A stretch of DNA of 64,000 bases from Pyropia yezoensis (lineage: Eukaryota; Rhodophyta; Bangiophyceae; Bangiales; Bangiaceae). The notes under the pieces are model-generated. The model did no database searches, had not been told where the DNA came from, and was given only the letters and a program-made list of their open reading frames with translations. Positions 53,881 through 63,691 of this stretch are shown here, piece after piece. The stretch is taken from assembly GCA_009829735.1 (NCBI GenBank), contig CM020618.1, positions 12,816,568 to 12,880,567 of the forward strand, in the 5' to 3' direction. The number at the start of each line of letters is the position of its first letter. Within the stretch, counting starts at the first letter, position 1. A program made the position numbers and the translations under genes.

Positions 53881-55973
53881 GCGCGTGCTCACCCGTCCTT
53901 CGCGGTGCTCTGTAATGCGCTCACCTCGAGGGGGTCCCCGTTTGGCTCACGAGAGAGGGAGTGGCCCCACCGACGCCATCTTCTCACCGCCCTCCGCCCC
54001 TCCTGCTCCAAGGGGCGGGGGGGGGCGCCACCCGTGGCTCCCACCGTTGGCAGCCGCGCTCGTGCCGCGGCAGGTCAGGTCGAGCCCCGTCACGTCGCCG
54101 CCGCGCGCTTGGCCTCCCAACCAGACGGGTCGGCGCCGCGGGCCCCCCCTCATGTGGCGTGGGGGAGGGGGGGCTGGTGGGATGCGGGTCAAGCGCCCGG
54201 CCGCTGTGTATCAGAGCAAGTTTTCTCGACGGTGCGGACACAGCGGGTTGGCACCACCACCCGCGTGCACTGTGCGGCAGGCCTGGCGCTGCCGCCGGCG
54301 TGGGCCGTGACGTGGCTGCCGCCGTGCTGGCCGCTGGAGACCCGCACTTGAGGAAGGTCGGAAAGAGAGGGGGGGTCACCAGGCACGGTGCTTCCCCGCC
54401 GTGGACCACCCCTGCAAAACAAATGGATTGTTTGGGGGGTGGGAAGAGCAAGGGTGGTGATAGGTATCTCGCGGCTGCCGCGGCCGTGGCGGGGAGCGCA
54501 CGGCGGGCGGCGACCCGCCCCCCCCGGCCAGTCTCCTGAGGGACGCCCGACCGACAGCGTGGTGGTAGCGCTGCGAGGTTTCTGGTGGGTGCCGGCAGCG
54601 TCGGTGGCGGCGGGCGCTTCCCTTCGCCAGGGCAGGCAGGGGGGAGGGGCCTTGGCACAGCCGAAGCGACGTCCCTGCGCCTCGTCTGCACGCGCGGCCG
54701 CACCGTGCCGCAGCGGGGCGCTTGCCGCTGCAACGCCCGTCCCCATCCCTTGGCTCTTTGGTGGGTGACCTTTGTTTGTTTTTTTTGTCGGCAAGGGCGA
54801 CCGAGCCGCGGCAACCGAGGGGGGGGCCTTCACGGACCTGCAGCATCCCGAGCCGCGTCGGTGTGGGAGGGAGAGACGTCGGCGCTGCTTGGTGTGGTGG
54901 TTGCCCACGGGCTGGCGTGGCGGCCGCGTGGCGGCGGCGGTGGCGGCGTGTTCCTCCATCATCTCCACGTCCCGTCCCTGGTCCCCCGCGGCCGCGGCTT
55001 GGTGCGCATCTTCCGCCGGGGTGGCAGCGGGTTTGTGGTGTTGGGGAGACGTGGCGCATCCAGCCCGACCCTCACCGCCCGCCGTTGCTCCCCCTCTCTC
55101 TCCCTGCTGCTGTCGTCCACGCCAGCACACTTGAAAGCTTGCATGTGGCTGCAACCTTTGGCGGGCACCATCCATTTATCCCCGCCTTGGTTCCCCTCTC
55201 TCCTCGCCCCCCCCCCTCTGCTGCTCTGTCCCCCCCTCCGTGGGGGGGACCCTGCCGACCGTCGAGGCTGCGCTGATTGTTACGCCTGATTGCTGCCCCT
55301 CCCCCCGCTTTGCCGCCCTGGCCCCCCTTCGCCGCCCTTGGCCCCCCTTCGCTGCCCTTGGCCCCCCGTGGCCCCGCCCGTCTGCCTTGCCACGCGTGGA
55401 GGGGGCGCTACTGCACGCGTACACGCCCGCTGCCGGGTGAGGAGGGGGGGTGTTGTGCCGCAGCGGCGGCGGCGGCCGCGGGGTTGGCGGCGGGGGTGGC
55501 GGTGGTGGTGGCTGTGGCCTCGCGCCGCGTATCCCCGCAGCGTGCGTCGCGTCGTGTCCTTGGTGTGGGGAGGTGGGAGGAGGAAGCGTTTGAGGGGGGG
55601 ATTGTTGACGGGGGGTCGCCGACACCGCCACCACTCGCCAGCCGGGGGCCTGGAGCGGGTTCCGGCAAACCGAGCGCGCAGCGGGCTTCGGCCCACCGCG
55701 AGTGAGCGCGTCTAGCGGGGCAAGGCGGGGAGGTGTGGCCCCAGCGTGCGGCGTCAGGCCTCAACGGCTGCGCGAACGGGCACTGTTTCTCAGTTGCCAC
55801 CGCTTTCGCCGTCGTGGTGGTCCACCTGCTCTCGCCCGCGGTCGCCACATTGGGCGTGCCGGTGGCTGCCCCGAAGTTCCCGCGCTTCTCCCCCAACGGT
55901 CCCCCCTGGCCGTCCCGGCCCTCCTCCCTGAAAACGCTTCCTTCCCAGTCACTCCCGGCCGGGTGACTCCGCA
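53881..55973. other. GC-rich stretch with overlapping unsupported frames
   Basis: Minus-strand frames at 54189-55175 (328 codons) and 53984-54814 and plus-strand frames at 54585-55289 overlap each other. All are Ala/Arg/Pro/Gly-rich and without motifs. Homopolymers of C and G recur near 54000-54180 and 55200-55450. An upstream regulatory region for the gene at 55974 is possible. Confidence 0.35.
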
Positions 55974-56963
55974 ATGCCCTCCTTCATGCATGCGGCGGGG
56001 CCGTCCCCACCTCCCTCCCCCCCCTCCCCTTCTGCATCTCAGGGCGGCGGCCGCGGGGGCGGCACCGGGTCGTCGCGGCGGAGGCAGTCCCTCGAGGCGG
56101 GGCCGCCAGCCAAGCGGGCGGGTGGGGGCCTTGCCGTTCCCCCGCCACGCAAGTCGGTAGGGAGCACCCTCACCACTACCACCGTTGGGTCGACCATCTC
56201 ATCGTCGACTGCCGCGGGCGCTGGCGTGGGAGTGAACGATGAGTTGGCCCGCCTTGCCGGCCGCCACTCGTTTGGGGCACCGGCATCGAGGCGGCCGAGC
56301 TTCCGCCGTCGCTCTTCGGCCGCCTTGCCAACGACACGGTCGTTTAAGGGAGGGGGTGGAGGGCTGCTGGCCCGCCTGGAGAGCAGTCGTCATCGTGGAA
56401 GCGGTGGAAATCGCCGCGGTGACGGTGGCGGAGGGCTGACGTGGGCCGCCAGCTTCAAAATTCCCTCGGGGGAGCTCGCGCAGCCTGCGGTGGAGGAGGA
56501 GGACACCCCTGGTGTTCCCCGCGGTGGTCTGGTCGGCGGCGGCACATCCACCCCACATGACCGGGTGGACCGCCTCCGCAGCCGTGGGGCGGTCGCCACC
56601 GCATCGTTGGCGCCGGGCGAGTGGGACGCGGAGAATGCAGAGGACATGGCCGAGCTGGCTGCGCGTGTGCAGCGAGGCGGCGGGGAGGTGGGCGGCCGAT
56701 CCGGCGGCGGCGGCCGAGCGGGAATGGGCGGGGTACCTGCCCGCCGGCCGCAAAACGTGAAAGTCAACCTCATGCGACAGGCGGTGGTGCGGGAGCCAGC
56801 GACGCTGCGGCTGAGCCGCCTTGGCCGCAGCCCCGTTCACGACGGGTTTGTGGTGGTTGCCAACGCGGTGCGGAGGGAGTGTACGTTGGAAGGGGGTGCT
56901 TGTCGCAACGGTGGGTGGCGCCGCGTCTGTTGGGACGAACTCTCACTGCACAGGCGCTCCTAG
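55974..56963 (+). CDS. Hypothetical basic Ser/Gly/Arg-rich protein
   Basis: A 329-residue frame starting MPSFMHAAGPSPPPS. The N-terminal half is low in complexity with many SR and RR pairs (RRPSFRRRSSAALP), suitable for nuclear targeting and phosphorylation. The C-terminal half is more varied (AASFKIPSGELAQP, AENAEDMAELAARVQ, NVKVNLMRQAVVREPATL). No domain recognised. A 213-codon frame is open on the other strand but is less protein-like. The end may be spliced, because the last 40 residues look like read-through. It lies head-to-tail with the hemerythrin-like gene, about 150 bases apart. Confidence 0.4.
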   Translation: MPSFMHAAGPSPPPSPPSPSASQGGGRGGGTGSSRRRQSLEAGPPAKRAGGGLAVPPPRKSVGSTLTTTTVGSTISSSTAAGAGVGVNDELARLAGRHSFGAPASRRPSFRRRSSAALPTTRSFKGGGGGLLARLESSRHRGSGGNRRGDGGGGLTWAASFKIPSGELAQPAVEEEDTPGVPRGGLVGGGTSTPHDRVDRLRSRGAVATASLAPGEWDAENAEDMAELAARVQRGGGEVGGRSGGGGRAGMGGVPARRPQNVKVNLMRQAVVREPATLRLSRLGRSPVHDGFVVVANAVRRECTLEGGACRNGGWRRVCWDELSLHRRS

Positions 56964-57111
56964 TTGGGAGGGGTATGTGGATGAGCGGGCACATCGCCTG
57001 GCGAAGTGCATGAAGGCGTTGTGTCTGACTGTTAGTCCTAACCGTATGACTCGCATCCCTCGTCTGTTCTGCCCCTGCTGTACCTATGTCACAATCCCTT
57101 CTTGACGCACA

Positions 57112-58005
57112 ATGGCCTCGTGGGCACGTGTACTTGCTTGCACTCTCTGGCTGGCAGTAATGGACCTCTACTACTGCTTGGCTTCCATGTCGAAGCGCAC
57201 CCTCACGGTCTCGTCACTGGACATTGATGAGTTTGTCAGCTGGCTCCCTGGTCTCCGTTCGTACCTCAGTGAGGTACTGTTCACGTTTGAGATGGACACG
57301 CTCTTGCCCGCCCTGGCCAGCATCATCCCCCCTGCCTCCCAAACGACGCTCCTCCGCGCGCATCCGCGGCCGCTGCAGGCCGCACACACCCGCATGCTGT
57401 CTCTCTTAGAGACAGTCGAGGCGACGCCTGACACGTACGCGCACCAGCCGCCGGGGGCAATGCTCAAGCAGATCTTGATTGCTGTCGATGCCTTTGCACC
57501 GGTGGTGCTGCAACACCTGGACATCCTGGCGGCCACCTTTCTTCCACAGCTCGTGGGGGTGCTCGGCCTCCGCGCCCGCCGTCGGTCTTCCACGACGGGG
57601 GCGTCGACGGACTTTGCATCTGACGGCCCGTCCGATGCGGCAGACCGCCTTGGAAAGACACTCGCAGCAGGGCTCTACAAGGCTGTTGCGGGAGCAACCG
57701 ACCCGGGGGCTGCCGCCGCCGCGACGGTGCGCCCGATGCGCGAGCCCGGTGTGGCTGACGCGTGGACAGAGGCGCTCCTTGCCGTATGTGGCGGTGGCCC
57801 GTTGGCGAGAATGAAGTGGCGTCGCGTCGTGGTCGATGGCGGCCGCCGGTGGCGACGGCTGCACGTGAGCGTCGTCCGCCGCTTTTACAAGCGCTGGGCC
57901 GCCGAGTACATCAGCGTCCGTGGGGAGTTGCCGGTGGCAGCCAACGAGGAGCACGTCGATCGGGATGTGTGGGGAAAGGCGGAGATTGAGGTGGACAGTG
58001 ACTGA
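57112..58005 (+). CDS. Hemerythrin-like (HHE) helical protein with weakened metal site
   Basis: 297 residues. The N-terminus has a hydrophobic stretch (VLACTLWLAVMDLYYCLA); a second Met at residue 26 is an alternative start. Residues about 37-155 have the HHE pattern as seen in fungal proteins: a helix ending FEMDTLLPALASI, a helix with LRAHPRPLQAAHTRML, and a last helix AVDAFAPVVLQHLDILAATFLPQLV. Family members bind a di-iron centre through His and Glu. Here only some ligands remain (Glu in FEMD, His in LRAHP and in LQHLD), and the acidic residues after HLD are Ala. Metal binding is doubtful. The C-terminal 120 residues include a basic stretch (MKWRRVVVDGGRRWRR). Stop is TGA. Assignment by pattern only. 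Confidence 0.45.
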   Translation: MASWARVLACTLWLAVMDLYYCLASMSKRTLTVSSLDIDEFVSWLPGLRSYLSEVLFTFEMDTLLPALASIIPPASQTTLLRAHPRPLQAAHTRMLSLLETVEATPDTYAHQPPGAMLKQILIAVDAFAPVVLQHLDILAATFLPQLVGVLGLRARRRSSTTGASTDFASDGPSDAADRLGKTLAAGLYKAVAGATDPGAAAAATVRPMREPGVADAWTEALLAVCGGGPLARMKWRRVVVDGGRRWRRLHVSVVRRFYKRWAAEYISVRGELPVAANEEHVDRDVWGKAEIEVDSD

Positions 58006-59039
58006 GCAGTGTCGGGAGGTACGAGAGGGCTGTACTGTCATGACGGCACTGCGGTCTTCTTCTTTATTGAACGGCGAAGGAGTCAGAAAACACAAGGCAA
58101 AGAGTGTGTGCATGGCTGCGAGAGGGCTGTGTTATCTTCCTTGACGTCACGTTCGTCTTCATTTTTTGAATGGCAAAGAAGAAAACGCAAGGCCCAGAGT
58201 GTGCGCGGCTGCACGGTTGTACACAGTGAACGTGTCTCAGTGGCCTCAATTGTGCCACACGTTACTGCTGATACCCGCACTCAATTTACTATTTCCAAGA
58301 TCGGCCTAGTCCGCGCGGCACCCGCTTCCCTATCCTGCCTTCGTGCAGACGCGCACGTGGGCGCCTCGCGGGGGTCATGTGAAAACCCAAGCCGCCTCCA
58401 CTGGCGAGAGCACCCGGTCGGCGCAGCTCAGCAGATGTGAGTGTGAGCTTGCATTCGTGGTGGCGGATGCGCTACCGCCTCAGGATCTCGTGCCGACGCA
58501 TCCAATTGGCGCATTCTCGACTCATCTGAGCGCCCGTCAGTATAGGGTGTCTCGTTCGGTGATCTGGTTGGCCATACGATTCGGAACACATTCCCAGTCT
58601 TGCAAAGGCGCACCTGGAGGGGAGGAAAACGCGAGGGCCACTTGCTGCATCCGCGCCCAATCTCCCGGGACGTTGGTGGCGGGTCTCGGCAGTCGAGACC
58701 CGCACAGCCCCCCTCCAGCGCCGCGTGTGCCGGTTGTAACCAGTTTTCGCCGCCAGTGCGTTGCAGACCACGGACTGTTGTACCCCAGAGAGGGGTAGGA
58801 CTGTTTGTCTAAAGCGTGTTGCGCTTGCGTCTCCGAAGCTGTCGCGCTCACCGCCTGCTGATCACCATCCTCGCGCTTCTTGACCTCCACTTCCCAACGA
58901 GCGCCGGCCCGCCTGCCCCATCGCCCCCCCCTGCGATCGCACGAGTATCGCCGCCATCTTTGCATCCCTCTGCTTCACCACCGCCGCTGTCGTTTTCGTA
59001 CAACCCCGCCCAGCCGTCACAGGTGCCGCCGGTGACACG
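58006..59039. repeat. 3' region with an imperfect tandem duplication, then bestrophin upstream region
   Basis: Two diverged copies of about 70-100 bp sit head to tail at about 58036-58122 and 58137-58214 (shared GTCTTC, TTGAA, GGCRAAG, AARGC and AGAGTGTG blocks). The rest to 59039 shows no supported gene. Overlapping frames on both strands have no motifs. Confidence 0.45.
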
Positions 59040-60344
59040 ATGTCGGCCCCGCGCGTGACCCCCCGCCGGGCAGCCCGTCCACCGCTGGCCGCCTTTTGCG
59101 GTGGCGCCCCCCTTCCTGGTGCCCTTTACCGTCCTACGCACGCACAGGTGCTGCCGCACGGCGCATGGGGGTCCAACGCGGCACTGGCGCTGTGCTCTGC
59201 CGCCGGTCGGCGGCGGGCGGGCCTTGTTGCCCCCGTCCGGTCGTCGCGCTTTCTGGCGTCTCCTACCACTCCCCGTGCGCCCGTGGCGGCGCCGACCAAG
59301 ACCACCCCCACGGCGGCCATCCAGCGGCCTGAGCGCTACTCTTCCTCTGACTGGTCGCGCAACTTGGTTTCTCTCCCCTCCTCGGTCGTGCTGCGGCGGA
59401 TCAGCTCTCACGTTGCGTTCAACGTGGTTACGGCCACGGCTGTGGTAGTTGCCCATAGCTACACGGCGGACATGAAGATCTGGCACTTGTCGCCCCTGCC
59501 GCACGTTCTTCTTGGCACCGCGCTTGGCCTGCTGCTGAGCTACCGCACGTCGGCGGCGTATGACCGGTTCTGGGAGGCCCGCAAGGTGCTCGGCGGGATG
59601 GTGAACGAAACCCGGAACATCATGCGTATGGCCGTGACGGGCCTGCGGCCGGCGGCTGCGGACGCGGTTTGCCGCCTCACGATTGCGTGGACTTTTGCGA
59701 CGATGCACCATCTGCAAGGAACGGACTCTGAGGACGGTGTGGCGGAGTACCTGACGCCTGAGCAGCTGGTCACTGTCAAGGGGGTGACCAACCGGCCCAT
59801 GGCCGTGGCGATGCTCCTTGCTACTGCTGTCGCGGACGGCTTTACCGAGAAGGAGGAAGCCCTTGTAAATGCTCGTGCGGGCGTGGGTGCCGGTGCAACG
59901 ACGGCCAACCTGCTTGCTGAGCGTCAAGAGATGGAGAAGCTGGTAACGCTGCTGGTCGACTACCTTGGCATGTGCGAGCGGATTGTGCTCACGCCCATCC
60001 CCCTCAACTACTCGCGTCATACGTCGCGCTTCCTCAGTTTGTGGACCGCCTCTCTGACGGTGGTTCTTGTGGAGCTGCAGGGTCCCTTCCTCATCCTTGA
60101 CATGCTGTTCATCGCATGGGCGCTCTTCGGCCTCGAGGAGGTTGGTCACATGATTGAGGACCCTCTGCAGCTGACCAAGAGCAGTTTGCCGTTCATCAAT
60201 GTGTGCAACACTATCCGGCGGGATATTGAGCAGCAGGGACTGGCTGTGCTCGCTCACCGCGCGGCCAAGGCGGGCGTGGAGGGTGCCGCGGGGCCGGTGG
60301 TCTCGGTGGTGGAGCCGGCCAAGGAACCGGCAAAGGTGGTTTGA
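59040..60344 (+). CDS. Bestrophin-family anion channel, probably plastid
   Basis: 434 residues from the ATG at 59040. Residues 1 to about 95 are Ala/Arg/Pro/Ser-rich and acid-poor, typical of a plastid transit peptide. The bestrophin (formerly UPF0187) domain follows: a first membrane helix (VAFNVVTATAVVVAHSY), a second (HVLLGTALGLLLSYRTSAAY), the conserved RFWEARK, TPIPLNYSRHTSRFL before the third, and FGLEEVGHMIEDP near 365. Plant members of this family (VCCN) are thylakoid chloride channels that adjust proton-motive force in light; the same role is inferred here. Length is normal for plant and algal members. Stop is TGA. It converges with MsrB, whose end lies 325 bases away. Confidence 0.9.
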   Translation: MSAPRVTPRRAARPPLAAFCGGAPLPGALYRPTHAQVLPHGAWGSNAALALCSAAGRRRAGLVAPVRSSRFLASPTTPRAPVAAPTKTTPTAAIQRPERYSSSDWSRNLVSLPSSVVLRRISSHVAFNVVTATAVVVAHSYTADMKIWHLSPLPHVLLGTALGLLLSYRTSAAYDRFWEARKVLGGMVNETRNIMRMAVTGLRPAAADAVCRLTIAWTFATMHHLQGTDSEDGVAEYLTPEQLVTVKGVTNRPMAVAMLLATAVADGFTEKEEALVNARAGVGAGATTANLLAERQEMEKLVTLLVDYLGMCERIVLTPIPLNYSRHTSRFLSLWTASLTVVLVELQGPFLILDMLFIAWALFGLEEVGHMIEDPLQLTKSSLPFINVCNTIRRDIEQQGLAVLAHRAAKAGVEGAAGPVVSVVEPAKEPAKVV

Positions 60345-60668
60345 GGTGCTCGGCCTGGAGCCACATCCTGTGTCATGGCCCACCGCGTCCTCCAGCACGG
60401 GATGTTTTTTCATGCCGTCCCGTACAGTAGGACGTAAGGTGTGTTCTCATTTTTCCTTCCTCTGCATGGCGTGTATTGCGTAGCTTGTATCCTTTCATTC
60501 TCTGGTTTCTTGTGAGACGTCAAGCTGGTCGTCAAGGGGTGTGCTTGACCGTGTTCTTTGGATCCAGAGCGTGTAGCGAAAATATTTTATACGAAGGCCG
60601 GGGGTGCAAGCAGAGAACCTCCAGCAGAAAGGATGCTTTTTCTATTTTGTTGTGATGCTTCACACATC
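60345..60668. other. Convergent spacer between bestrophin and MsrB
   Basis: AT-richer 3' region serving both genes; no coding sequence. A TATTTTAT stretch near 60583 may help polyadenylation. Confidence 0.4.
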
Positions 60669-61685
60669 TCAATAGCTTCTCCTTGCTTTGCCCTCGGGCA
60701 GCGCCGGTGATGCCCCCTTGCGATACTTGACAGACACCGAGTTCACACAGTGCCGCTCGTTGGTCGCCGTCATCCGCTCCCCCGTGAAGACGTGGCCGAG
60801 GTGACCCCTGCAACCCGCGCAGACAATCTCGGTGCGTCGGCCATCGGGCACTGCGTCGACGGCGCCCGAATAGCAAGCCTCAAACGCGGGCCACCCGCAG
60901 CCGGCGTGAAACTTTGCCTCAGCGGAATAGAGGGGCGCAGCGCACGCGGCGCAGACAAAGTGGCCCAGCTCGGGGAAGAAGCTGTCGTAGGCGCCCGAGA
61001 AGGGACGCTCGGTGCCCTTGCACCGCAGCACCGCGTACTCGGCGCGCGTCAGCTGCCGCCGCCAGGCGGTATCGTCCTTGGCCGCCGCCCCCGCCACCGC
61101 TACCGTGGGGATGGTCGCGGGCGCCGCAGGGACCTCCGCGGCGGTGGCAGGCGGGACCCTCTCGCCGCCGCCGGCGACAGAGGGGCGGGGGGGGTGCGCC
61201 AGCCGCCGACGGATCGCGGCATAGGTTGATCGGCGGCGCTCCAGCGGCGTGTCCTCAGAAGTGGCAGGGGGGGGGGGGCTGGAGGTGGTGGATGAGTGAG
61301 CGGGCTGCAATGAATGCCCGTCGGTGACCGCAGGCGGCTTCTTCGGTGACGTCGACGGGCGGAACTTGCACAGAGACTTCTTCAAAGATGCCAGCGCAGA
61401 GCTTGAGAGCGCCGGGACGGAGAGAGAGTGACGACGGCGGGCGAAGACGGCCGGCAGGGCGGCCGTGACCAGCACCGGGTTGGGGGCGGCGGCTGCTTCC
61501 GGCGCCATCGAGGGGGTTGCCAGGGACCGGATGAGCGGCCGCGGTCCGATTGCACACAACAAAGGGGCGGAGAGGGTGGTGCGTGATGCGGCCACAAGAG
61601 GATATGGAGGCGACGGTGGTTGGGGGTCTTGTACGGAGGGCAAGGTGACACCAATTAGGGGCCCCGCGGCTCGGCAGCCGCCCAC
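60669..61685 (-). CDS. msrB: Peptide-methionine (R)-S-oxide reductase B
   Basis: 338 residues. The first about 215 are Ala/Pro/Ser/Arg-rich and include a likely organelle targeting peptide; the true start could be either the first Met or a downstream one such as MAPEAAAA. The MsrB domain spans about 216-325: WRRQLTRAEYAVLR, KGTERPFSG, zinc-binding CAAC and CAGC pairs, CGWPAFEA, GHLGHVFTGE, and the catalytic Cys at about 313 in RHCVNSVS. It reduces methionine-R-sulfoxide in oxidised proteins. A Cys in LRCKGTE, where most members have His or another residue, may act in recycling. Stop is TGA. Confidence 0.95.
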   Translation of the reverse strand: MGGCRAAGPLIGVTLPSVQDPQPPSPPYPLVAASRTTLSAPLLCAIGPRPLIRSLATPSMAPEAAAAPNPVLVTAALPAVFARRRHSLSVPALSSSALASLKKSLCKFRPSTSPKKPPAVTDGHSLQPAHSSTTSSPPPPATSEDTPLERRRSTYAAIRRRLAHPPRPSVAGGGERVPPATAAEVPAAPATIPTVAVAGAAAKDDTAWRRQLTRAEYAVLRCKGTERPFSGAYDSFFPELGHFVCAACAAPLYSAEAKFHAGCGWPAFEACYSGAVDAVPDGRRTEIVCAGCRGHLGHVFTGERMTATNERHCVNSVSVKYRKGASPALPEGKARRSY

Positions 61686-62324
61686 AGGCAGTGCAGCGGA
61701 GCCGCAGACGGGAGAAACCCCGCCGGTGCGTTCGGTGTCGGTGGAATCATGCCTGCCGCGGTGGGGCAGTAAGAGATGTGGATGTGCCTCCTGTCTTCTC
61801 TCCCCCCAACGCGAATCAGTGCCGTCCAGACGGAGAGAAACCGGCCGATGGAAGCGTGGAGGCGTGGCAACACGCCACGAGACACCATGGCCGGGATCCT
61901 CTATCCGTGCACGTACACGTCACCTTTCCTCACCATTACATGTGGACTCCATCTGTTCAAAACGGTACATTCCTGTACTTCAGCATACGCTCCGTAGTGC
62001 ACGTTTGAGTTTTGAAACGCCGCTCCCAGTGGGCTTCGTTTGCCCTCGACGCCGCGAGCGGACTGGCACCCCCCCCACCCAAATGGTGCTGCATCCAACC
62101 GCCGCCCCGGTCGCTGTAGCACAGCGCTGTCCGTCGAAGCTTGCTCTGGATCCGTCCTCTCTTGCGTAGCGTCTGTGTCCTCACACTCACGGAGCTGAAG
62201 CAGGCACGACGGGCACAGACCATTCCCTGTGTGTTCCGCCTTGCCTCTGACCCCCACCCGTCCTATACCTCTCTGGTGTCGCGTTCCCCCCACACCCTCC
62301 CTCCCTTCATCCACCCCCGCCAGC
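61686..62324. other. Divergent promoter region between MsrB and MAD2
   Basis: About 640 bases separate the two divergent starts. No clear TATA box is seen on either strand. C-rich blocks just upstream of the MAD2 ATG are likely 5' leader. Confidence 0.4.
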
Positions 62325-63011
62325 ATGGCCACTGCCACGGCCTTGGCCTCTTCTCGGCTGGCCACTACCTCCCCCGCCACAACCATCACGCTCAAGGGCT
62401 CCACCGCCCTCGTCACCGAGTTTTTTCACTACGCTGTCAATTCAGTGCTCTTCCAGCGGGGCATCTACCCCCCCGAGACGTTCACGCGGGTGGCCAAGTA
62501 CGGGCTGACCATGCTTGTCACCACCGAGGCGGCCCTTACTGACTATCTGTCGGCCACGCTCGGCCAGGTGGCCGAGTGGCTCGGCCGCGGGGAGCTGCAG
62601 GCGCTCGTCCTGGCCGTCGCATCGGTCGAGACGGGAGCGGTGGTGGAGCGATGGGTGTTTGATGTTGAGGCCAGTGACGACGGGGAGGGGAAGGAGGGTG
62701 GCGCGACCGCGGCGGCGGCGTCCGGCGGCGGGGGCGGCATCAAGGCGCCCAAGGAAGAAAAGGCGGTGACCGCGGAGATCCAGGCCATCATCCGGCAGAT
62801 CACGGCGAGTATCACCTTCCTCCCCCTCCTCGAAGACGCCTGCACCTTCGACCTCATCTTTTACGTCTCTGCCGCCGCTGCCACCCCCGACGAGTGTGAG
62901 GAGAGTGGCGGGCGGTGCGTCGTCAATGCGCAGCAGGTGCAGCTGCGGAGCTTTGACACTGGCGTCCACCGAGTGCACACGCTGGTGGCCTACGCGCGGC
63001 AGGAGGAGTGA
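62325..63011 (+). CDS. MAD2: Spindle assembly checkpoint protein MAD2 (HORMA domain)
   Basis: 228 residues from the ATG at 62325 (MATATALASS). The frame continues upstream to 62229, but that extension is Pro-rich leader. The HORMA domain begins ITLKGSTALVTEFFHYAVNS and continues QRGIYPPETFTRVAKYGLTM and LERWVFDVE-like VVERWVFDVE. An inserted acidic/Gly-rich loop follows (about residues 120-150, longer than usual), then EIQAIIRQITASITFLPLLE, TFDLIFYV, and a C-terminal safety belt (VQLRSFDTGVHRVHTLVAY). MAD2 binds CDC20 and MAD1 at unattached kinetochores and blocks the anaphase-promoting complex. All landmark blocks are present, so it looks functional. Confidence 0.96.
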   Translation: MATATALASSRLATTSPATTITLKGSTALVTEFFHYAVNSVLFQRGIYPPETFTRVAKYGLTMLVTTEAALTDYLSATLGQVAEWLGRGELQALVLAVASVETGAVVERWVFDVEASDDGEGKEGGATAAAASGGGGGIKAPKEEKAVTAEIQAIIRQITASITFLPLLEDACTFDLIFYVSAAAATPDECEESGGRCVVNAQQVQLRSFDTGVHRVHTLVAYARQEE

Positions 63012-63691
63012 GGTGGGTGAGGGGGGGACGGGGGGAAGAGGGAAGACAGGGGACGGTTAAGGGATGGGCGGCATCGATTTGTTTGTTTGTGCACAGGACA
63101 CGGGAGTTTTTTTTTCTGTTTTTTTGAGTGTGCCTGGGTGGAAGAAGGGGGGAAGGCATACATGGCAGGGCGTTCTGCGGGGACGCTCGCCACCTCCCGT
63201 GCGCGCTTGCGGGCTGCAGCGGCGGTGCGGCCTGTGCGCGAACCCGCTCGAGGAGACGGCACTGGCGGCGCCTGTGGAATATTGCGGGGGCCGGGGGGGG
63301 GGGGAAGTGCTCCTCAATGCTCGGCTTTTACGAGCGTTGCGGGCATCGCCAGTGGGCCAGCCTGCCTCCCATCGGTGGCGAGCCCCACGCCCAAACGTTT
63401 CACAGAAAATTTCTTGTTCTACATGTTGTCCCCTCCCACGCTCCTCCCCCTCTCTCTCTGCCTCCGTATCCGCTTCGCATCCTCCCTTCCGCCATGGGAC
63501 GCAAACACCGCCCCCGCCCTTCATCCGCTCACAAGAGCGCGCGGCGAGCGGAAAATGTTGCGACGGACCAACGAGGGGAATGCCGAGGGAAGGGAGCGGC
63601 GCAAGTGGTTTCAAAAAAAAAAAAAAAACGCTACGCCGGGCCGTGCGCGGTCCGCGGCGAGGACCACCGCACACAGGCGGTGGAATGAGGG
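63012..63691. other. Convergent spacer between MAD2 and the phosphatase gene
   Basis: T-rich stretch at 63109-63126, a G run near 63292 and an A run near 63613. Both-strand frames are open but motif-free. Confidence 0.45.
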
